From: Spinacia oleracea
Lineage: Eukaryota > Streptophyta > Magnoliopsida > Caryophyllales > Amaranthaceae
Length of the DNA: 64,000 bases
Direction of reading: 5' to 3'
Assembly (NCBI RefSeq): GCF_020520425.1
Contig: NC_079489.1
Coordinates: 94,716,810-94,780,809, forward strand
The translations under genes were made by a program, and so were the position numbers. Below are positions 11,331 through 23,741 of the stretch, piece after piece (within the stretch, counting starts at the first letter, position 1; every line of letters starts with the position of its first letter). Under the pieces are notes generated by a model that made no database searches, had not been told where the DNA came from, and saw only the letters and a list, made by a program, of their open reading frames with translations.

Positions 11331-12373
11331 TGAACCATAAAAGGGTTTTGATTTTGTAAAAATGTGTGATGTTGTAAGTAACACTTTTAAGAGTAAAAGT
11401 GTGAACTTTACTAATCATTTTTTAAATAAAGATTGAATCTTGTATGGCATAATGGAAATGGTGTTTTGGACAATAATTTGGAGAGGGTTTCAAGAGTGAA
11501 ACCTCCCAAAGATGACACCTTTCGGCATAGTTTTCCTAGTTAATCAAGGGTATGAACCCTAATGATAACATCATAGGATTTTGGATTTAGAAAGGTAGAA
11601 GAGTAGAAAACATTGTAGATTTGAGTAGGGATTCGGAATTACCTAGTTAGGGTTAGGTTGGATTTCCGATTTGTGCTCCCAATTGCTTAAACAATCAAAA
11701 TTGTATAGGAATTTGTAGATTGGAATTTGATTTTTGTGTTTTGATTTTGAGGGCTGATTTCGAAATTACGATGTTCTGTTTTTGATTTGTTGGCCTAAAT
11801 ACTTGGAAATGAGGGCTTAAATAAAGAATTAGCCGGCTAAAATCCAAAAGCCAGCGGCGCCCGGCGCAGGTGACGTGGCCTTGGAAACGCCAAAGCAAGG
11901 ACGATGACACCGTCCTTGCATTTGTCTTTTGTGAATGTACCTTTGTACGAATCGTACGACTGTTGGCACGTAGTGAATGCTTAATGATTAAGGCTTTGAT
12001 TTTGCGACTTAAACCAAGCCGTTTTCGGGTTTTGAACTCGGATTTACGGGACGGGGCCCGGCATGCTCGGTTTTGTAGGTCGGCGCCCGAATTTGGATTG
12101 TTTAGTGTCATTTTGACTGGAAAAGGCCTTATAAAACCAATGGAGAGGTCCATTGGGTGAGTTTGTGTCTGGATTTTGAAATTGATTTTTGGAAATTGAA
12201 TTTTGTACCGAGTTCCGGAATGGGAACAGGCTCGAGAATTGGACTTTGGATTTTTGACTTTGGAATATATTTTAGCAATTGGGACTTTCGCACGGAGTTT
12301 TACCAACCACTGAGCAAGTGGATAATAGTATCGTCATCATCCCATTAGGGGAGACACGATTTAGGTGTCTACA

Positions 12374-12389
12374 GAAGCCCCCACTTTGA
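12374..12389 (-). other. Polypurine tract of the Tat element
   Basis: The minus strand reads TCAAAGTGGGGGCTTC directly against the TGTAGACACC LTR start. Nearly the same box recurs twice at 44318-44335 and 44445-44462. Confidence 0.75.
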
Positions 12390-12999
12390 CTGAGCTTCGG
12401 TTAGGAAAGCGATAGTCAAAGTTTTTGAATAGGGACGGAGAACGGTCAAGATGTTCTGTAATCAAGACCATTCTTTGTACGTCGGTACCTGAACAAGACA
12501 AGCGTTAGGAAAAAGGATAGAGTCTAACTCCCTGGGGCTATGACGACTCCGATTTTTATTTGCATTGCTTTTCCGCCTTTGGTTTAGAACGGAGCTTGGC
12601 ATCGAAAATTTTGGATCTTGAATTTTTGAATTTTGAACTTTTGAATACCCGGAGTTGATCCTCTAGGGATATGTCCACTGGGGGAAAGGGTTTTTTATTG
12701 ACTCTTAAGATTTTGAAATTTCGGCTTACTTTCCTGGAGCTTGGGTCCGTTTGGAATCGAACGCCTGAATTCTTGTATTTTTCGGACTTTGCATTCTTGA
12801 AATATTCCTCTGTTAACGTTGGAGAAACATGTGTATACAGGTATTTATAGGAAGGCAGCATGACTTGATGTTTGATGCCTGGTGCAAAAAACCGTAGTAG
12901 CAAACTACGTGCAATCAGCACGGAGGACCGCGCGGAGAATCTTCGCGCATGCTCAGAGGTGCTGCGTCCGGCGCAGGGACCCGCGCCCAACGCAGTGCT
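12390..12999. other. Tat internal non-coding region upstream of the antisense PMD gene
   Basis: About 0.6 kb with no convincing ORF. It includes a tcttgaatttttgaattttgaac stretch near 12618-12640 and a GC-rich segment at 12940-12995 (repeated gcgc-rich words). By position it is the upstream region of the PMD promoter, now separated from its TATA box by the copia insertion. Confidence 0.55.
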
Positions 13000-14371
13000 T
13001 GTTAGGTTATGATACATATGACAATACATAAATCATGCGGAAACAACCATTAAGCCAGGAATACATATTATTTACACATAATCATATAGCATAATTTAGA
13101 TGCATACTCTTTGTTGCGTGCCTTCCCTAGCTGCGCCCGAACCGAACAAGAACAAGTCTTTAGGACTCCAAGTGTCGTCCCTCCGTAGATAGTCCACAGC
13201 ACGTCCGGATCCGCCTTAAGATTGACCAACTAGAATCGCCCTTAAGGTACTAGAATTTTCGGCACTATTGAGCAAGGAATGTGGCTGAATTTTTCTCTTA
13301 AAACTCACTTTGAATACTTGAATTAATCTCTGAAAATATGTGACCCTAGGCACGTATTTATAGAGTTATGGAAAGGGAATTGGAATCCTAGTAGGATACG
13401 AATTAATTAAACTTAGAATCCTATAAGAACTCTAATTAATTAATTTATCCTTTTAGGAATAGGAATTTAATCATATACTAATTCTAATAGTTTTAGGAAT
13501 CGTGCATGAACACAAACTCACACACACACACGGCAGCCACGAGGGCCGCCCATGCGTGCGTGCGAGCAGCAGCCCACGCAGCGAGGCCCATGGCCTTAGG
13601 CGCGCGCTGGGCCTGCCTTGCGGTGGGCCTGGGCGCTGCCTTGGCTGGGCGCGCGTTTGGCTTGCGGGGCGATGGCCCGACTTCGTGCTGGGCCTTCGTC
13701 CGGCAGGCCTCGTCCGATGCTAATTCGTACGATACGCTTCCGATTAAATTCCCGGTTCCGGAATTCATTTCCGATACGAACAATATTTAATATTTCCGAT
13801 TCCGGAATCATTTTCCGTTTCGAACAAATATTTAATATTTCCGTTTCCAGAATTATTTTCCGATTCCGATAATATTTCCGATTCTGACAATATTTCCGTT
13901 TCCGGCAATATTTTCGATTCTGGTAATATTTCCATTTCCGATAATATTTTCCGATACATACCATGTTTCCGTTTCCGGCAACATCTACGACTTGGATAAT
14001 ATTTATATTTCCGATACGATCCATATTTCCGTTTCCGGCAATATCATCGTTTCCGGAGTATTCATTTCTTGCCTGTGACGATCTCAGCTCCCACTGAAAC
14101 CAAAATCCGTCGATTCCGAATATCCATAGATGGAGTATCTAATGCCATTAAATACTTGATCCGTTTACGTACTATTTGTGTGACCCTACGGGTTCAGTCA
14201 AGAGTAAGCTGTGGATTAATATTATTAATTCCACTTGAACTGAAGCGGCCTCTAGCTAGGCATTCAGCTCACTTGATCTCACTGAATTATTAACTTGTTA
14301 ATTAATACTGAACCGCATTTATTAGACTTAACATAGAATGCATACTTGGACCAAGGGCATTATTTCCTTCA
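13000..14371 (-). repeat. 3' LTR of copia A
   Basis: Runs from tgttaggtta to tttccttca. The empty site for the Stowaway MITE of the other LTR is visible here as gatacatatgac (13011-13022). Confidence 0.95.
13740..14062. repeat. Degenerate (ttccgattccgg)-type tandem repeat in the copia LTR
   Basis: Units of about 20-25 bp built from aatatttccg, attctg and tttccgg. The same array recurs at 23105-23430 and, inverted, at 63655-64000 in the third copy of this LTR. Confidence 0.85.
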
Positions 14372-15235
14372 GTCTCCCACTTGTCCTTAGGGACAAGTGT
14401 GCATTTCCTAATTCCTTTGTCGCTTGATGCTTGCTCTTGAACATAAGGTAAGAGTTGTCATCCTTATTATGTCCAGAGGTGTTCCTCGGTTTCAGAGTTC
14501 AACTGATCAAATAAACAGATAATCATAGCCTATGATTCATCCGAGCACGGCCATGCATTTCACAGTTTCTAGCTCTCCGAGTGGCCTTGTACAACTTTTA
14601 AGCATCTCATCCCGATTTATGGGAGGACAATCCCAATCTTGCGATCTTGAGATTAGACTTCGTTTGATAGGTGATTACCTGAGCGTTGCCTTTATAGCCT
14701 CCTTTTACGGTGCGACGGTTGGTCAACGTCAAAGCAACCAGTTCTCAAACAAGTAATCTCAAATCACTCAGGTATTGAGGATTTAGTGTCTAATAATTTA
14801 ATGAAATTTACTTATGACAGACTTTCATCTCTTACAGTAAAGTTTCATAGGTCTTGTCCGATACTAGTCTTCCCAAAGTAAGTATCTATGCAAATGATTA
14901 TGACATTGCCATGTCCACATAGTTCAAGAAACAGAACTACTAGTCATCTTGCATTCTAGTCGTCTAACGTTTTCTATGCGTCCAATTTTATAGAAAACTC
15001 CGACTAGGGACCATTTTCAACCTTTGACATTCAAGTTCACTTGATAGACATTTCTTAGTCACAGGACTGGTCCTGACAGTCTATCTTGAATATATCGTCA
15101 AATTGAAGGGACTCATCATTTAATAAACCACAAATTAAATGGAAAAATGAATTCTTTTCATTTATTGTGAATGATTAACCAATAATGTTTTACAAAGATT
15201 TAAACTCTAAAACTTCAAAACATTAAACAGAGACA
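14372..15235 (-). other. Copia A polypurine tract and 3' untranslated region
   Basis: The minus strand reads GACAAGTGGGAGAC directly before the LTR start TGAAGG; this is the polypurine tract. The rest, up to the RNase H stop, has no ORF of interest. Confidence 0.7.
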
Positions 15236-17862
15236 TCAAAGCCATTCTCCAATATGCTTGATTCCCATAGCTGCAGTGTGCGAGTTGTGCTTCGCCTGCG
15301 GCAGTGGTTTAGTTAATGGATCTGATATGTTGTCATCAGTTCCAATTTTGCTTATCTCGACTTCTTTTCTTTCAACGAACTCTCGTAGAAGGTGAAATCT
15401 ACGAAGTACATGCTTGACTCTCTGGTGGTGTCTAGGCTCTTTTGCCTTTGCAATAGCTCCGTTATTGTCACAATACAGGGCTATTGGTCCTTTAATGGAG
15501 GGGACTACACCAAGTTCACCTATGAACTTCCTTAGCCATATATCTTCCTTTGCTGCTTCATGTGCAGCAATGTACTCCGCTTCAGTTGTAGAATCCGCAA
15601 TGGTGCTTTGCTTAGCACTTTTCCAGCTTACTGCTCCTCCGTTGAGGCAGAAGACAAACCCAGACTGTGATCTGAAATCATCTTTGTCGGTTTGGAAACT
15701 TGCGTCCGTATAGCCTTTAACAATTAATTCATCATCTCCACCATAGACCAGGAAGTCATCTTTGTGCCTTTTCAGGTACTTCAGAATGTTCTTGGCAGCA
15801 GTCCAATGCGCCTCTCCTGGGTCTGACTGGTATCTGCTCGTAGTACGCAACATCCGGGCGTGTACATATCATAGGATACATTATTGAACCAATCAATGAT
15901 GCATATGGAATCCCATTCATTCGTCTACGCTCATCAAGTGTTTTTGGGCACTGAGTCTTGCTTAGAGTCATTCCATGAGACATGGGTAGGTAGCCTCGCT
16001 TGGAGTCCGCCATCTTGAACCTATCAAGCACCTTATTGATATAAGTGCTTTGACTAAGTCCAATCATCCTTTTAGATCTATCTCTGTAAATCTTGATGCC
16101 CAATATGTACTGTGCTTCTCCTAGATCCTTCATCGAAAAACATTTCCCAAGCCAAATCTTGACAGAGTTCAACATAGGAATGTCATTTCCGATAAGTAAT
16201 ATGTCGTCGACATACAATACTAGGAAAGCAATTTTGCTCCCACTGACCTTCTTGTATACACAAGATTCGTCCGCGTTCTTGATGAAACCAAAGTCCTTGA
16301 CTGCTTCATCAAAACGTATATTCCAGCTCCTGGATGCCTGCTTCAATCCGTAGGTTGATTTCTTTAGCTTGCATACCTTTTTAGCATTCTTTGGATCCTC
16401 AAAACCTTCAGGCTGTGTCATAAACACAGTTTCTGTTAAAACGCCGTTTAAGAAAGCAGTTTTGACATCCATCTGCCATATTTCGTAATTGTAATATGCA
16501 GCGATTGCTAACATTATCCGAATAGACTTTAGCATTGCAACTGGTGAAAAGGTTTCATCGTAGTCCACACCGTGGACTTGCCTGTAACCTTTTGCAACCA
16601 ATCTAGCTTTGAAAACTTCAAGTTTCCCATCCTTGTCCTTTTTCAGTTTGAAAACCCATTTGCTTCCAATGGCTTGGTAGCCATCTGGCAAATCGACCAA
16701 ATCCCATACTTGGTTTTCAGACATGGAGTCTAATTCAGATTGCATGGCTTCTTGCCATTGCTCGGAGCTAGGGCTCGTCATAGCTTGTTTGTAAGTCGCA
16801 GGTTCATCACTTTCAAGTAATAGAACGTCATAGCTCTCGTTCGTCAAAATACCTAAGTACCTTTCCGGTTCAGATCTATATCTTTGCGATCTACGCGGGG
16901 TAACATTTCTAGATTGACCATGATTCTCACCAGATTCTTCTAAAGATCTCTGAGTTTCATCCTGAATGTCATCTTGAGCATTCTCTAGAGTTTGTTGTTC
17001 GACTCGAATTTCTTCGAGGTCTACTTTTCTCCCACTTGTCATTTTGGAAATGTGATCTTTCTCCAAAAAGACACAATCTCGAGCAACAAATACCTTGTTC
17101 TCAGATGTATTGTAGAAGTAATACCCCTTTGTTTCCTTTGGATAGCCCACAAGGATACATTTGTCAGATTTTGGATGAAGTTTGTCTGAAATTAATCGTT
17201 TGACGTATACTTCACATCCCCAAATCTTAAGAAAAGACACATTTGGAGGCTTTCCAAACCATAATTCGTATGGAGTCTTTTCGACAGCTTTAGACGGAGC
17301 TCTATTTATAGTGAGTGCAGCTGTATTTAGTGCATGTCCCCAAAATTCTAATGGAAGTTCGGCCCGACCCATCATTGACCTGACCATGTCTAGCAAGGTT
17401 CTGTTCCTCCGTTCCGACACACCGTTCCATTGTGGTGTTCCAGGAGGAGTCAATTCTGATAGAATTCCACATTCTTTCAGATGGTCATCAAATTCATAGC
17501 TCAGATATTCACCGCCTCTATCAGACCGCAGTGCTTTAATCTTCTTGCCTAATTGATTCTCTACTTCACTCTGAAATTCCTTGAATTTGTCAAAGGATTC
17601 AGACTTATGCTTCATTAGGTAGACATAACCATACCTACTGAAGTCATCAGTGAAAGTGATAAAGTAGCTGAAACCACCTCTAGCATTTGTACTCATTGGT
17701 CCACATACATCTGTATGGATTAAACCCAATAGTTCATTTGCTCTTTCTCCAACTTTAGAGAAAGGTTGCTTTGTCATTTTGCCAAGTAAACATGATTCGC
17801 ATTTACCATAATCCTCTAAGTCAAATGGTTCTAGAATTCCTTCCTTTTGAAGTCTTTTCTAA
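15236..17862 (-). pseudogene. Copia A pol: integrase, reverse transcriptase, RNase H (frameshifted)
   Basis: Minus-strand frames 15756-17777 and 15236-15853 carry pol. Integrase shows HTDVCGPMS, RSDRGGEYL and SERRNRTLLDM, the D,D,E triad, preceded by CESCLLGK of the zinc-binding domain. Reverse transcriptase shows KWVFKLKKDKDG, QMDVKTAFLNG and LYVDDILLIGND with an intact YVDD. RNase H shows GYTDASF, TEAEYIAA, LYCDNNGAI and DPLTKPL, so its acidic residues are kept; the chain ends GEWL. A deletion of about ten bases near 15845 (after CTRPDVAYY) shifts the frame between reverse transcriptase and RNase H. A one-base frameshift near 17850 separates the integrase N-terminus from gag-protease. All catalytic motifs survive, so loss of function is recent. 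Confidence 0.92.
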
Positions 17863-19212
17863 GCGTTTCAAGTTTATATGGCCTAATCGACAATGCCACA
17901 GATAGGTGAGATCTGAATCATCCTTTTTGGCCTTTTTGGTATTTATGTTATATACTTGTTTGTCGTGATCTAATAAATAAAGTCCATTGACTAATCTAGC
18001 AGATCCATAAAACATCTCTTTAAAATAAAACGAACAACTATTGTCTTTTATTAAAAAGGAAAATCCCTTAGCATCTAAGCAAGAAACTGAAATGATGTTT
18101 TTAGTAAGACTTGGAACATGGAAACATTCTTCCAGTTCCAAAACTAGCCCGGAGGGCAACGACAAATAATAAGTTCCTACAGCTAATGCAGCAATCCGTG
18201 CTCCATTTCCCACTCGTAGGTCGACTTCACCCTTGCTTAACTTTCTACTTCTTCTTAGTCCCTGTGGATTGGAACATAAGTGTGAGCCACAACCTGTATC
18301 TAATACCCAAGAAGTTGAATTAGCAAGTATACAGTCTATAACGAAAATACCTGAAGATGGAACGACTGTTCCGTTCTTTTGATCTTCCTTTAGCTTTGGA
18401 CATTCTCTTTTGTAATGGCCTATTCCATCACAATAAAGACAGCTTGATGTGGACTTGTCCTGCTTTGATTTAGCATTGCCCTTGGACTTTCCACCTTTCT
18501 TGAACGGTCTCCTTCTAGCCTTGAGTAAATCTTTGGCTTCACAGTCCAGTATTATTTCAGCCTTTCTGACAAGGTGAACAAATTCTGCAACTGTTTCTTC
18601 TCTTGGTTCACTTAGGTATAGTTGCTTGAAGCGACCAAACCCACTGTGTAGTGAATTGAGCAAGATAGAGAATGCCATCCTTTCGCTTATTGGTGTTCCT
18701 AGTAGACTTAGGCGATCAAAGTATGAACGCATAAGATCCACATGGAACCTTAGTGGGACGCCTACCCTCTGTTTAGTGCGAAGGAGCTGAACATGTGTTT
18801 CTTGGACCTCCATCCTATAACACCTGTTGGGAGAACTAACCTTTAGACCAGACATTGATTCAATCAACTCATGGACGTTCAGGTCCCTGTCCTCCGTGCT
18901 TCCACGACAGATATCCCTCAGATTCTTGATGAGCGTAAAAGGTTCATAGGCTACAAACCTTTTAGCCCAATCATCAGGGATATTGTTCAGCATGAGACTC
19001 ATAACCTTTTTGAGATCCGCATCCCAGACGTAAAATCTCTCAGGGGTCATGTCTCTGGCATAGTAGCTTGGCATGGGATGTGACAGTACATACTCAAGTC
19101 CATTGAGTTTGACTATTTCAACTAGCTTAGCTTCCCATTCAAGAAAATTTGCCAGGTTCAGCTTGACCATAAGCTCAGAACCCATGATGATGTTTTGATT
19201 GTTGTTTGCCAT
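17821..19212 (-). CDS. Copia A gag and aspartic protease
   Basis: An open frame of 463 codons starting MANNNQNIIMGSEL at 19212. Residues 1-235 are the gag (UBN2-like) region, including NFLEWEAKLVEIVKLNGLEY. A basic stretch RRRPFKKGGKSKGNAKSK precedes a CCHC zinc knuckle CLYCDGIGHYKREC near residue 258. The protease active site is WVLDTGCGSHLC near residue 303. The integrase HHCC start (YLWHCRLGHINLKRL) follows, then a frameshift leads to a stop at 17821. Copia polyproteins are normally one frame, so the stop is damage, not design. The frame is otherwise intact. Confidence 0.93.
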   Translation of the reverse strand: MANNNQNIIMGSELMVKLNLANFLEWEAKLVEIVKLNGLEYVLSHPMPSYYARDMTPERFYVWDADLKKVMSLMLNNIPDDWAKRFVAYEPFTLIKNLRDICRGSTEDRDLNVHELIESMSGLKVSSPNRCYRMEVQETHVQLLRTKQRVGVPLRFHVDLMRSYFDRLSLLGTPISERMAFSILLNSLHSGFGRFKQLYLSEPREETVAEFVHLVRKAEIILDCEAKDLLKARRRPFKKGGKSKGNAKSKQDKSTSSCLYCDGIGHYKRECPKLKEDQKNGTVVPSSGIFVIDCILANSTSWVLDTGCGSHLCSNPQGLRRSRKLSKGEVDLRVGNGARIAALAVGTYYLSLPSGLVLELEECFHVPSLTKNIISVSCLDAKGFSFLIKDNSCSFYFKEMFYGSARLVNGLYLLDHDKQVYNINTKKAKKDDSDLTYLWHCRLGHINLKRLEKTSKGRNSRTI

Positions 19213-22103
19213 ATTAAAAACTACAATTGAAAAGAATAAACAAATAAATAATCATTCACAGTTTCTCTTAATAAACTTAAATTCTAGCATACATGCATAA
19301 TTCAATGTTTATTAAGCATTTTATTCAAGTTATGTGTTCCGGCAGGTGTGAATAAAATGATTCCAAGATCCTAAAATCATTGAAGAACTAAGCACAGTTT
19401 GTCGACTTAATCCTAGAACATCTTAGGTAAGCAAAAGCCTTTTGCTAATAGTCTAGAAACTATTCTTGGTTGATAGGTACGTCTAAGAACTTATTAGGTA
19501 AACCTATCGATTTTGCCACGACATAAAAGGACTCCTTACTTATATCGTTGAGTTTCACCAAAACTAACATGTACTCACAATTATTTGTGTACCTTGCCCC
19601 TTTAGGACCAATAAGTAACACCTCGCTGAGCGAAAACTATTACTAGATTGATGTAAAGGATATCCAAGCAAGTGTATATTTTGGCATGGCACCTTTTAAC
19701 TCAATTTTTAAGTTTGGAACTTAAGGCTCTTACTATGTTGGTTAGATTTTAAGTGAACTAAAATCCTTAATCATGCAACATAATCAAGCTTTTGATCTCA
19801 TGCATTTTAAGACATATTTAAAAGCAATAAATAACTTAAAACATGCATAAGATAAATGTGATCTAGTATGGCCCGACTTTATCTTGAAGCTTTGACTTCA
19901 AAGTCCGTCTTGAAAATCTCCGTGGGAGGCACCATTTTCTTCAAATAGGATAAGCTATAACTAATTACAACTATTTGATGGTACGCAGACCATATTTGAA
20001 TTGAAAAATAACTTTGGTACTTTAGACCAATTACATTCAAATTAATGGTACGCAGACCATATTTTCTATCCTATTTGGGCCATACTAGTTACTTCATAAC
20101 CTGCAAAACAGTACATATACAATATATACCATTCACCCATTCATTATCATGAATGGCCCACATAGCTGGTTAGTAAAACACATTATGCATCACGTAAACA
20201 TTTGCAGCAATTAATCAAGGGCACCAATAATCTACCAATTATTCAGTCCTTATTAATTCTAATCAAGTTGTTTTAACCTTAAGGATTTGTAGACCTAATC
20301 AAGAGTTTTATGACTAAAAGGGCTCCCACTCAAACCAATAAATTCATATGCTTTACTAATTTTAAACATAAAAATGTATTTCAAGTCTAACCGGAAACAT
20401 ACAAATTTAATTAAAATTTAAAGCTCATATAAATTTATAATTGAATCCAAAAGTTTAATTTAATTTCAGTCGTATTTAAATTAATTCATGATTTTAATTT
20501 TAGTAAAATAATTAGAATAAATAAAATTTATTATAATTACAATATTCAAAATTAAAATCCTAGAAAATAATTTAAATTATTAATTTTAAAATTAATTAAA
20601 ATTACGTAAACTGAAAAATTTCAAATTAAACATTCAAAACGATCTAATCGTAACGCAAACACCCTACGCATCGCACGCCCATGGGCCGCACGCACACAGC
20701 CATCGCTGGCCATGTGCGCGCAGCCCATGCGCTCGTCGCATAGCTGCTGCATCTACCATCGCAAGCCATCGCACGCTTTGGTGCTCGCTGCGCGCGCTCC
20801 ATCGCTCGCTGTGCGCGCGAGCCATTGCTCGCTGTGCGCGCGAGCCATTGCTCGCTGTGCGCGCGACATCGCTCGCTGTGCGCGCGAGCCATTGCTCGCT
20901 GTGCGCGCGACATCGCTCGCTGTGCGCGCGAGCCATTGCTCGCTGTGCGCGCGAGCCATTGCTCGCTGTGCGCGCGAGCCATTGCTCGCTGTGCGCGCGA
21001 CATCGCTCGCTGTGCGCGCGAGCCATCGCGCGCGATCAACGCTGGGCGCAGCGCTCGTGGCACGCGAGCTTGCGCTCGCTGCGCGCGAGGCTGCGCGCTC
21101 TTGCGCGAGGCAGTGCGCATCGTGGCGCAGCTCGCTTGCTGCCCACACGCGACTGCCATGGCTCGCCTTTCGCCCATGCCCATTCGTCCATAGCTCGTGG
21201 CCCACGACACAAGGCAGGGCTGCTGCCTTGTGCTCGTGCACCATGCCTTGCTCATTGCATTCGTGCCGCACGGGCGACGAGCTCCCTTGCTCGTCGTCGC
21301 ATGCCCGCACTATACAACACCCCTTAAGGGTAACACGAAGCGTCCATTGCTTTGTGCGTGTAAGTTATATGAACGAATCGCATAAAAATTTAAAATTTAT
21401 ATTTAAAATTAATGACAAATTAATAAATAATATTAATTTCATAATTTTAGGGCGAAAAATCGAAAATTTATTATTCAATTGATTTCCGATTGTCTTGGAT
21501 TCAAGTCTAGGTCATAAAAATTTAAAATTTATCATAAATTTACAATTTTTATGGTGGTTTTTAATCATAGGTTTCTAATTAAATTATAATTAATTATGAA
21601 AATCAAATTAATTCTAAATCATTCTAATTTTCAACAAATTAATCATAATTACAAATTAGATTGCATAATTAACAAGGCTAGGTATTCAAACTTGTTAAAC
21701 ATATACAGTAGGTCAATCAAAAATTCAAGATTTATCAACAAGAATCGCAAATATTTAATTTAACATCTTAAATTTACGAAATTTTGCATTCGAAAATCTA
21801 AAACCTTCGAAAAGTCATAGTTAGGCTTCGAATTTGAGAATTCTGGGTTCGGCAGAAAAATATTATTTTTGTCAAAATTTTAGAATGCCTTTTACATGCG
21901 GAATTGACACAAAAATCACTCGATTTGGATGAGTAACGAAGAAACTGCCGAAAAACTGCGTACGTATAATTAAATAAACGCAATTTGCAATTAATTAACA
22001 ATTACGAAAATTAATCACCTCTTTTAATTCTTGCAAATTTGTAATATTTAACCATGTTCATGCAATTTAGATTATGAAAATAATAAGGGGCTCGTGATAC
22101 CAC
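19213..22103 (-). other. Long leader of copia A with PBS, structured IR and GC-rich block
   Basis: A 2.9-kb untranslated leader between the 5' LTR and gag. The PBS lies at 22090-22102 (minus strand TGGTATCACGAGC, initiator-Met type), directly at the LTR border. A perfect 11-bp inverted repeat, ctagtatggcc (19864-19874) and ggccatactag (20078-20088), encloses two copies of atggtacgcagaccat (19978-19993 and 20045-20060). A GC-rich minisatellite fills 20640-21310. The remainder is AT-rich. Confidence 0.8.
20800..21030. repeat. GC-rich minisatellite, 21- and 23-bp units
   Basis: About ten units of gctcgctgtgcgcgcgagccatt (23 bp, given here split as gctcgctgtgcgcgcg + agccatt) and a shorter form ending acatc. 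The unit contains gcgagc/gctcgc complementarity and can fold. All six frames stay partly open here, producing false ORFs rich in Ala, Arg, His and Cys. Confidence 0.9.
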
Positions 22104-23736
22104 TGTTAGGTTATGATACATACTTCCTCCGTCTTTTAATACTCGCAACGTTTGTCAGTTTCACGCATGCCAATGCACAACTTTGATCACTTATATTTTA
22201 AATTCTCTTTATGCAAAAATTATAAAAAGTTGATATTTTGAAAATACACATTGAGACAAATCTAACAAGATCCCACATGACTATGTTTTATCTTATATAG
22301 AAAACACTACGAATAGTCAAAGTAGATTATATGAATAGTGGCAAAAGTCCAAACGTTGCGAGTATTAAAAGACGGAGGAAGTATGACAATACATAAATCA
22401 TGCGGAAACAACCATTAAGCCAGGAATACATATTATTTACACATAATCATATAGCATAATTTAGATGCATACTCTTTGTTGCGTGCCTTCCCTAGCTGCG
22501 CCCGAACCGAACAAGAACAAGTCTTTAGGACTCCAAGTGTCGTCCCTCCGTAGATAGTCCACAGCACGTCCGGATCCGCCTTAAGATTGACCAACTAGAA
22601 TCGCCCTTAAGGTACTAGAATTTTCGGCACTATTGAGCAAGGAATGTGGCTGAATTTTTCTCTTAAAACTCACTTTGAATACTTGAATTAATCTCTGAAA
22701 ATATGTGACCCTAGGCACGTATTTATAGAGTTATGGAAAGGGAATTGGAATCCTAGTAGGATACGAATTAATTAAACTTAGAATCCTATAAGAACTCTAA
22801 TTAATTAATTTATCCTTTTAGGAATAGGAATTTAATCATATACTAATTCTAATAGTTTTAGGAATCGTGCATGAACACAAACTCACACACACACACGGCA
22901 GCCACGAGGGCCGCCCATGCGTGCGTGCGAGCAGCAGCCCACGCAGCGAGGCCCATGGCCTTAGGCGCGCGCTGGGCCTGCCTTGCGGTGGGCCTAGGCG
23001 CTGCCTTGGCTGGGCGCGCGTTTGGCTTGTTGGGCGATGCCCCGACTTCGTGCTGGGCCTTCGTCCGGCAGGCCTCGTCCGATGCTAATTCGTACGATAC
23101 GCTTCCGATTAAATTCCCGGTTCCGGAATTCATTTCCGATACGAACAATATTTAATATTTCCGATTCCGGAATCATTTTCCGTTTCGAACAAATATTTAA
23201 TATTTCCGTTTCCGGAATTATTTTCCGATTCCGATAATATTTCCGATTCTGACAATATTTCCGTTTCCGGCAATATTTCCGATTCTGGTAATATTTCCAT
23301 TTCCGATAATATTTTCCGATACGTACCATGTTTCCGTTTCCGGCAACATCTACGACTTGGATAATATTTATATTTCCGATACGATCCATATTTCCGTTTC
23401 CGGCAATATCATCGTTTCCGGAGTATTCATTTCTTGCCTGTGACGATCTCAGCTCCCACTGAAACCAAGATCCGTCGATTCCGAATATCCATAGATGGAG
23501 TATCTAATGCCATTAAATACTTGATCCGTTTACGTACTATTTGTGTGACCCTACGGGTTCAGTCAAGAGTAAGCTGTGGATTAATATTATTAATTCCACT
23601 TGAACTGAAGCGGCCTCTAGCTAGGCATTCAGCTCACTTGATCTCACTGAATTATTAACTTTTTAATTAATACTGAACCGCATTTATTAGACTTAACATA
23701 GAATGCATACTTGGACCAAGGGCATTATTTCCTTCA
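22104..23736 (-). repeat. 5' LTR of copia A, carrying a Stowaway MITE
   Basis: Same 1372-bp LTR as 13000-14371 plus a 261-bp insertion (the MITE and its duplicated TA). Its outer end (ttccttca) abuts the target duplication GTGCT at 23737-23741. Confidence 0.95.
22123..22381. mobile_element. Stowaway MITE (Tc1/mariner type), 259 bp
   Basis: Perfect terminal inverted repeats of about 31 bp begin CTTCCTCCGTCTTTTAATAC, the Stowaway-type end. They are flanked by TA duplications (22121-22122, 22382-22383). The partner LTR has the single TA at the same point, so the insertion postdates the copia element. Confidence 0.95.
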
Positions 23737-23741
23737 GTGCT

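Larger units (their letters stand above)
10095..12373 (-). repeat. 3' LTR of a Ty3/gypsy Tat-type element, 2279 bp
   Basis: On the minus strand it starts TGTAGACACC at 12373, directly after a G-rich polypurine tract, and ends ...gagtacgaca at 10095, giving TG...CA. The string TTTGGTGGCGACTCC (plus-strand complement at 10151-10165) near its 3' end is a motif I associate with Tat-lineage LTRs. The LTR contains two internal tandem structures that are listed separately. ORFs at 11695-12348 on both strands are shadows with no domain. The matching 5' LTR is outside the window. Confidence 0.75.
13000..23736 (-). mobile_element. Nearly complete Ty1/copia retrotransposon, 10.7 kb
   Basis: Both LTRs are 1372 bp once the MITE in the right copy is removed. 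They are flanked by the 5-bp target duplication GTGCT (12995-12999 and 23737-23741). Minus-strand order is 5' LTR, initiator-Met PBS, a 2.9-kb leader, gag-protease, integrase, reverse transcriptase, RNase H, polypurine tract and 3' LTR, which is the copia order. By eye the LTRs differ at only about ten positions, so insertion was fairly recent. At least two frameshifts break the polyprotein (near 17850 and 15845). It inserted 9 bp upstream of the PMD gene's TATA box. Confidence 0.95.

Noticed and set aside
11695-12348. 203-codon minus-strand ORF and plus-strand partners in the Tat LTR
   Set aside because: No recognisable domain, frames open on both strands, and it lies inside an LTR.
13493-14024. 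ORFs of 73-142 codons in the copia A LTR, repeated at 22858-23389
   Set aside because: They come from the GC-rich start and the ttccgg repeat of the LTR, in several frames; there is no protein family and they lie outside the gag-pol region.
20644-21482. Long overlapping ORFs on both strands rich in Ala, Arg, His, Cys and Ser
   Set aside because: They are six-frame artefacts of the GC-rich 21/23-bp minisatellite in the copia leader. They show no domain and lie in an untranslated leader.
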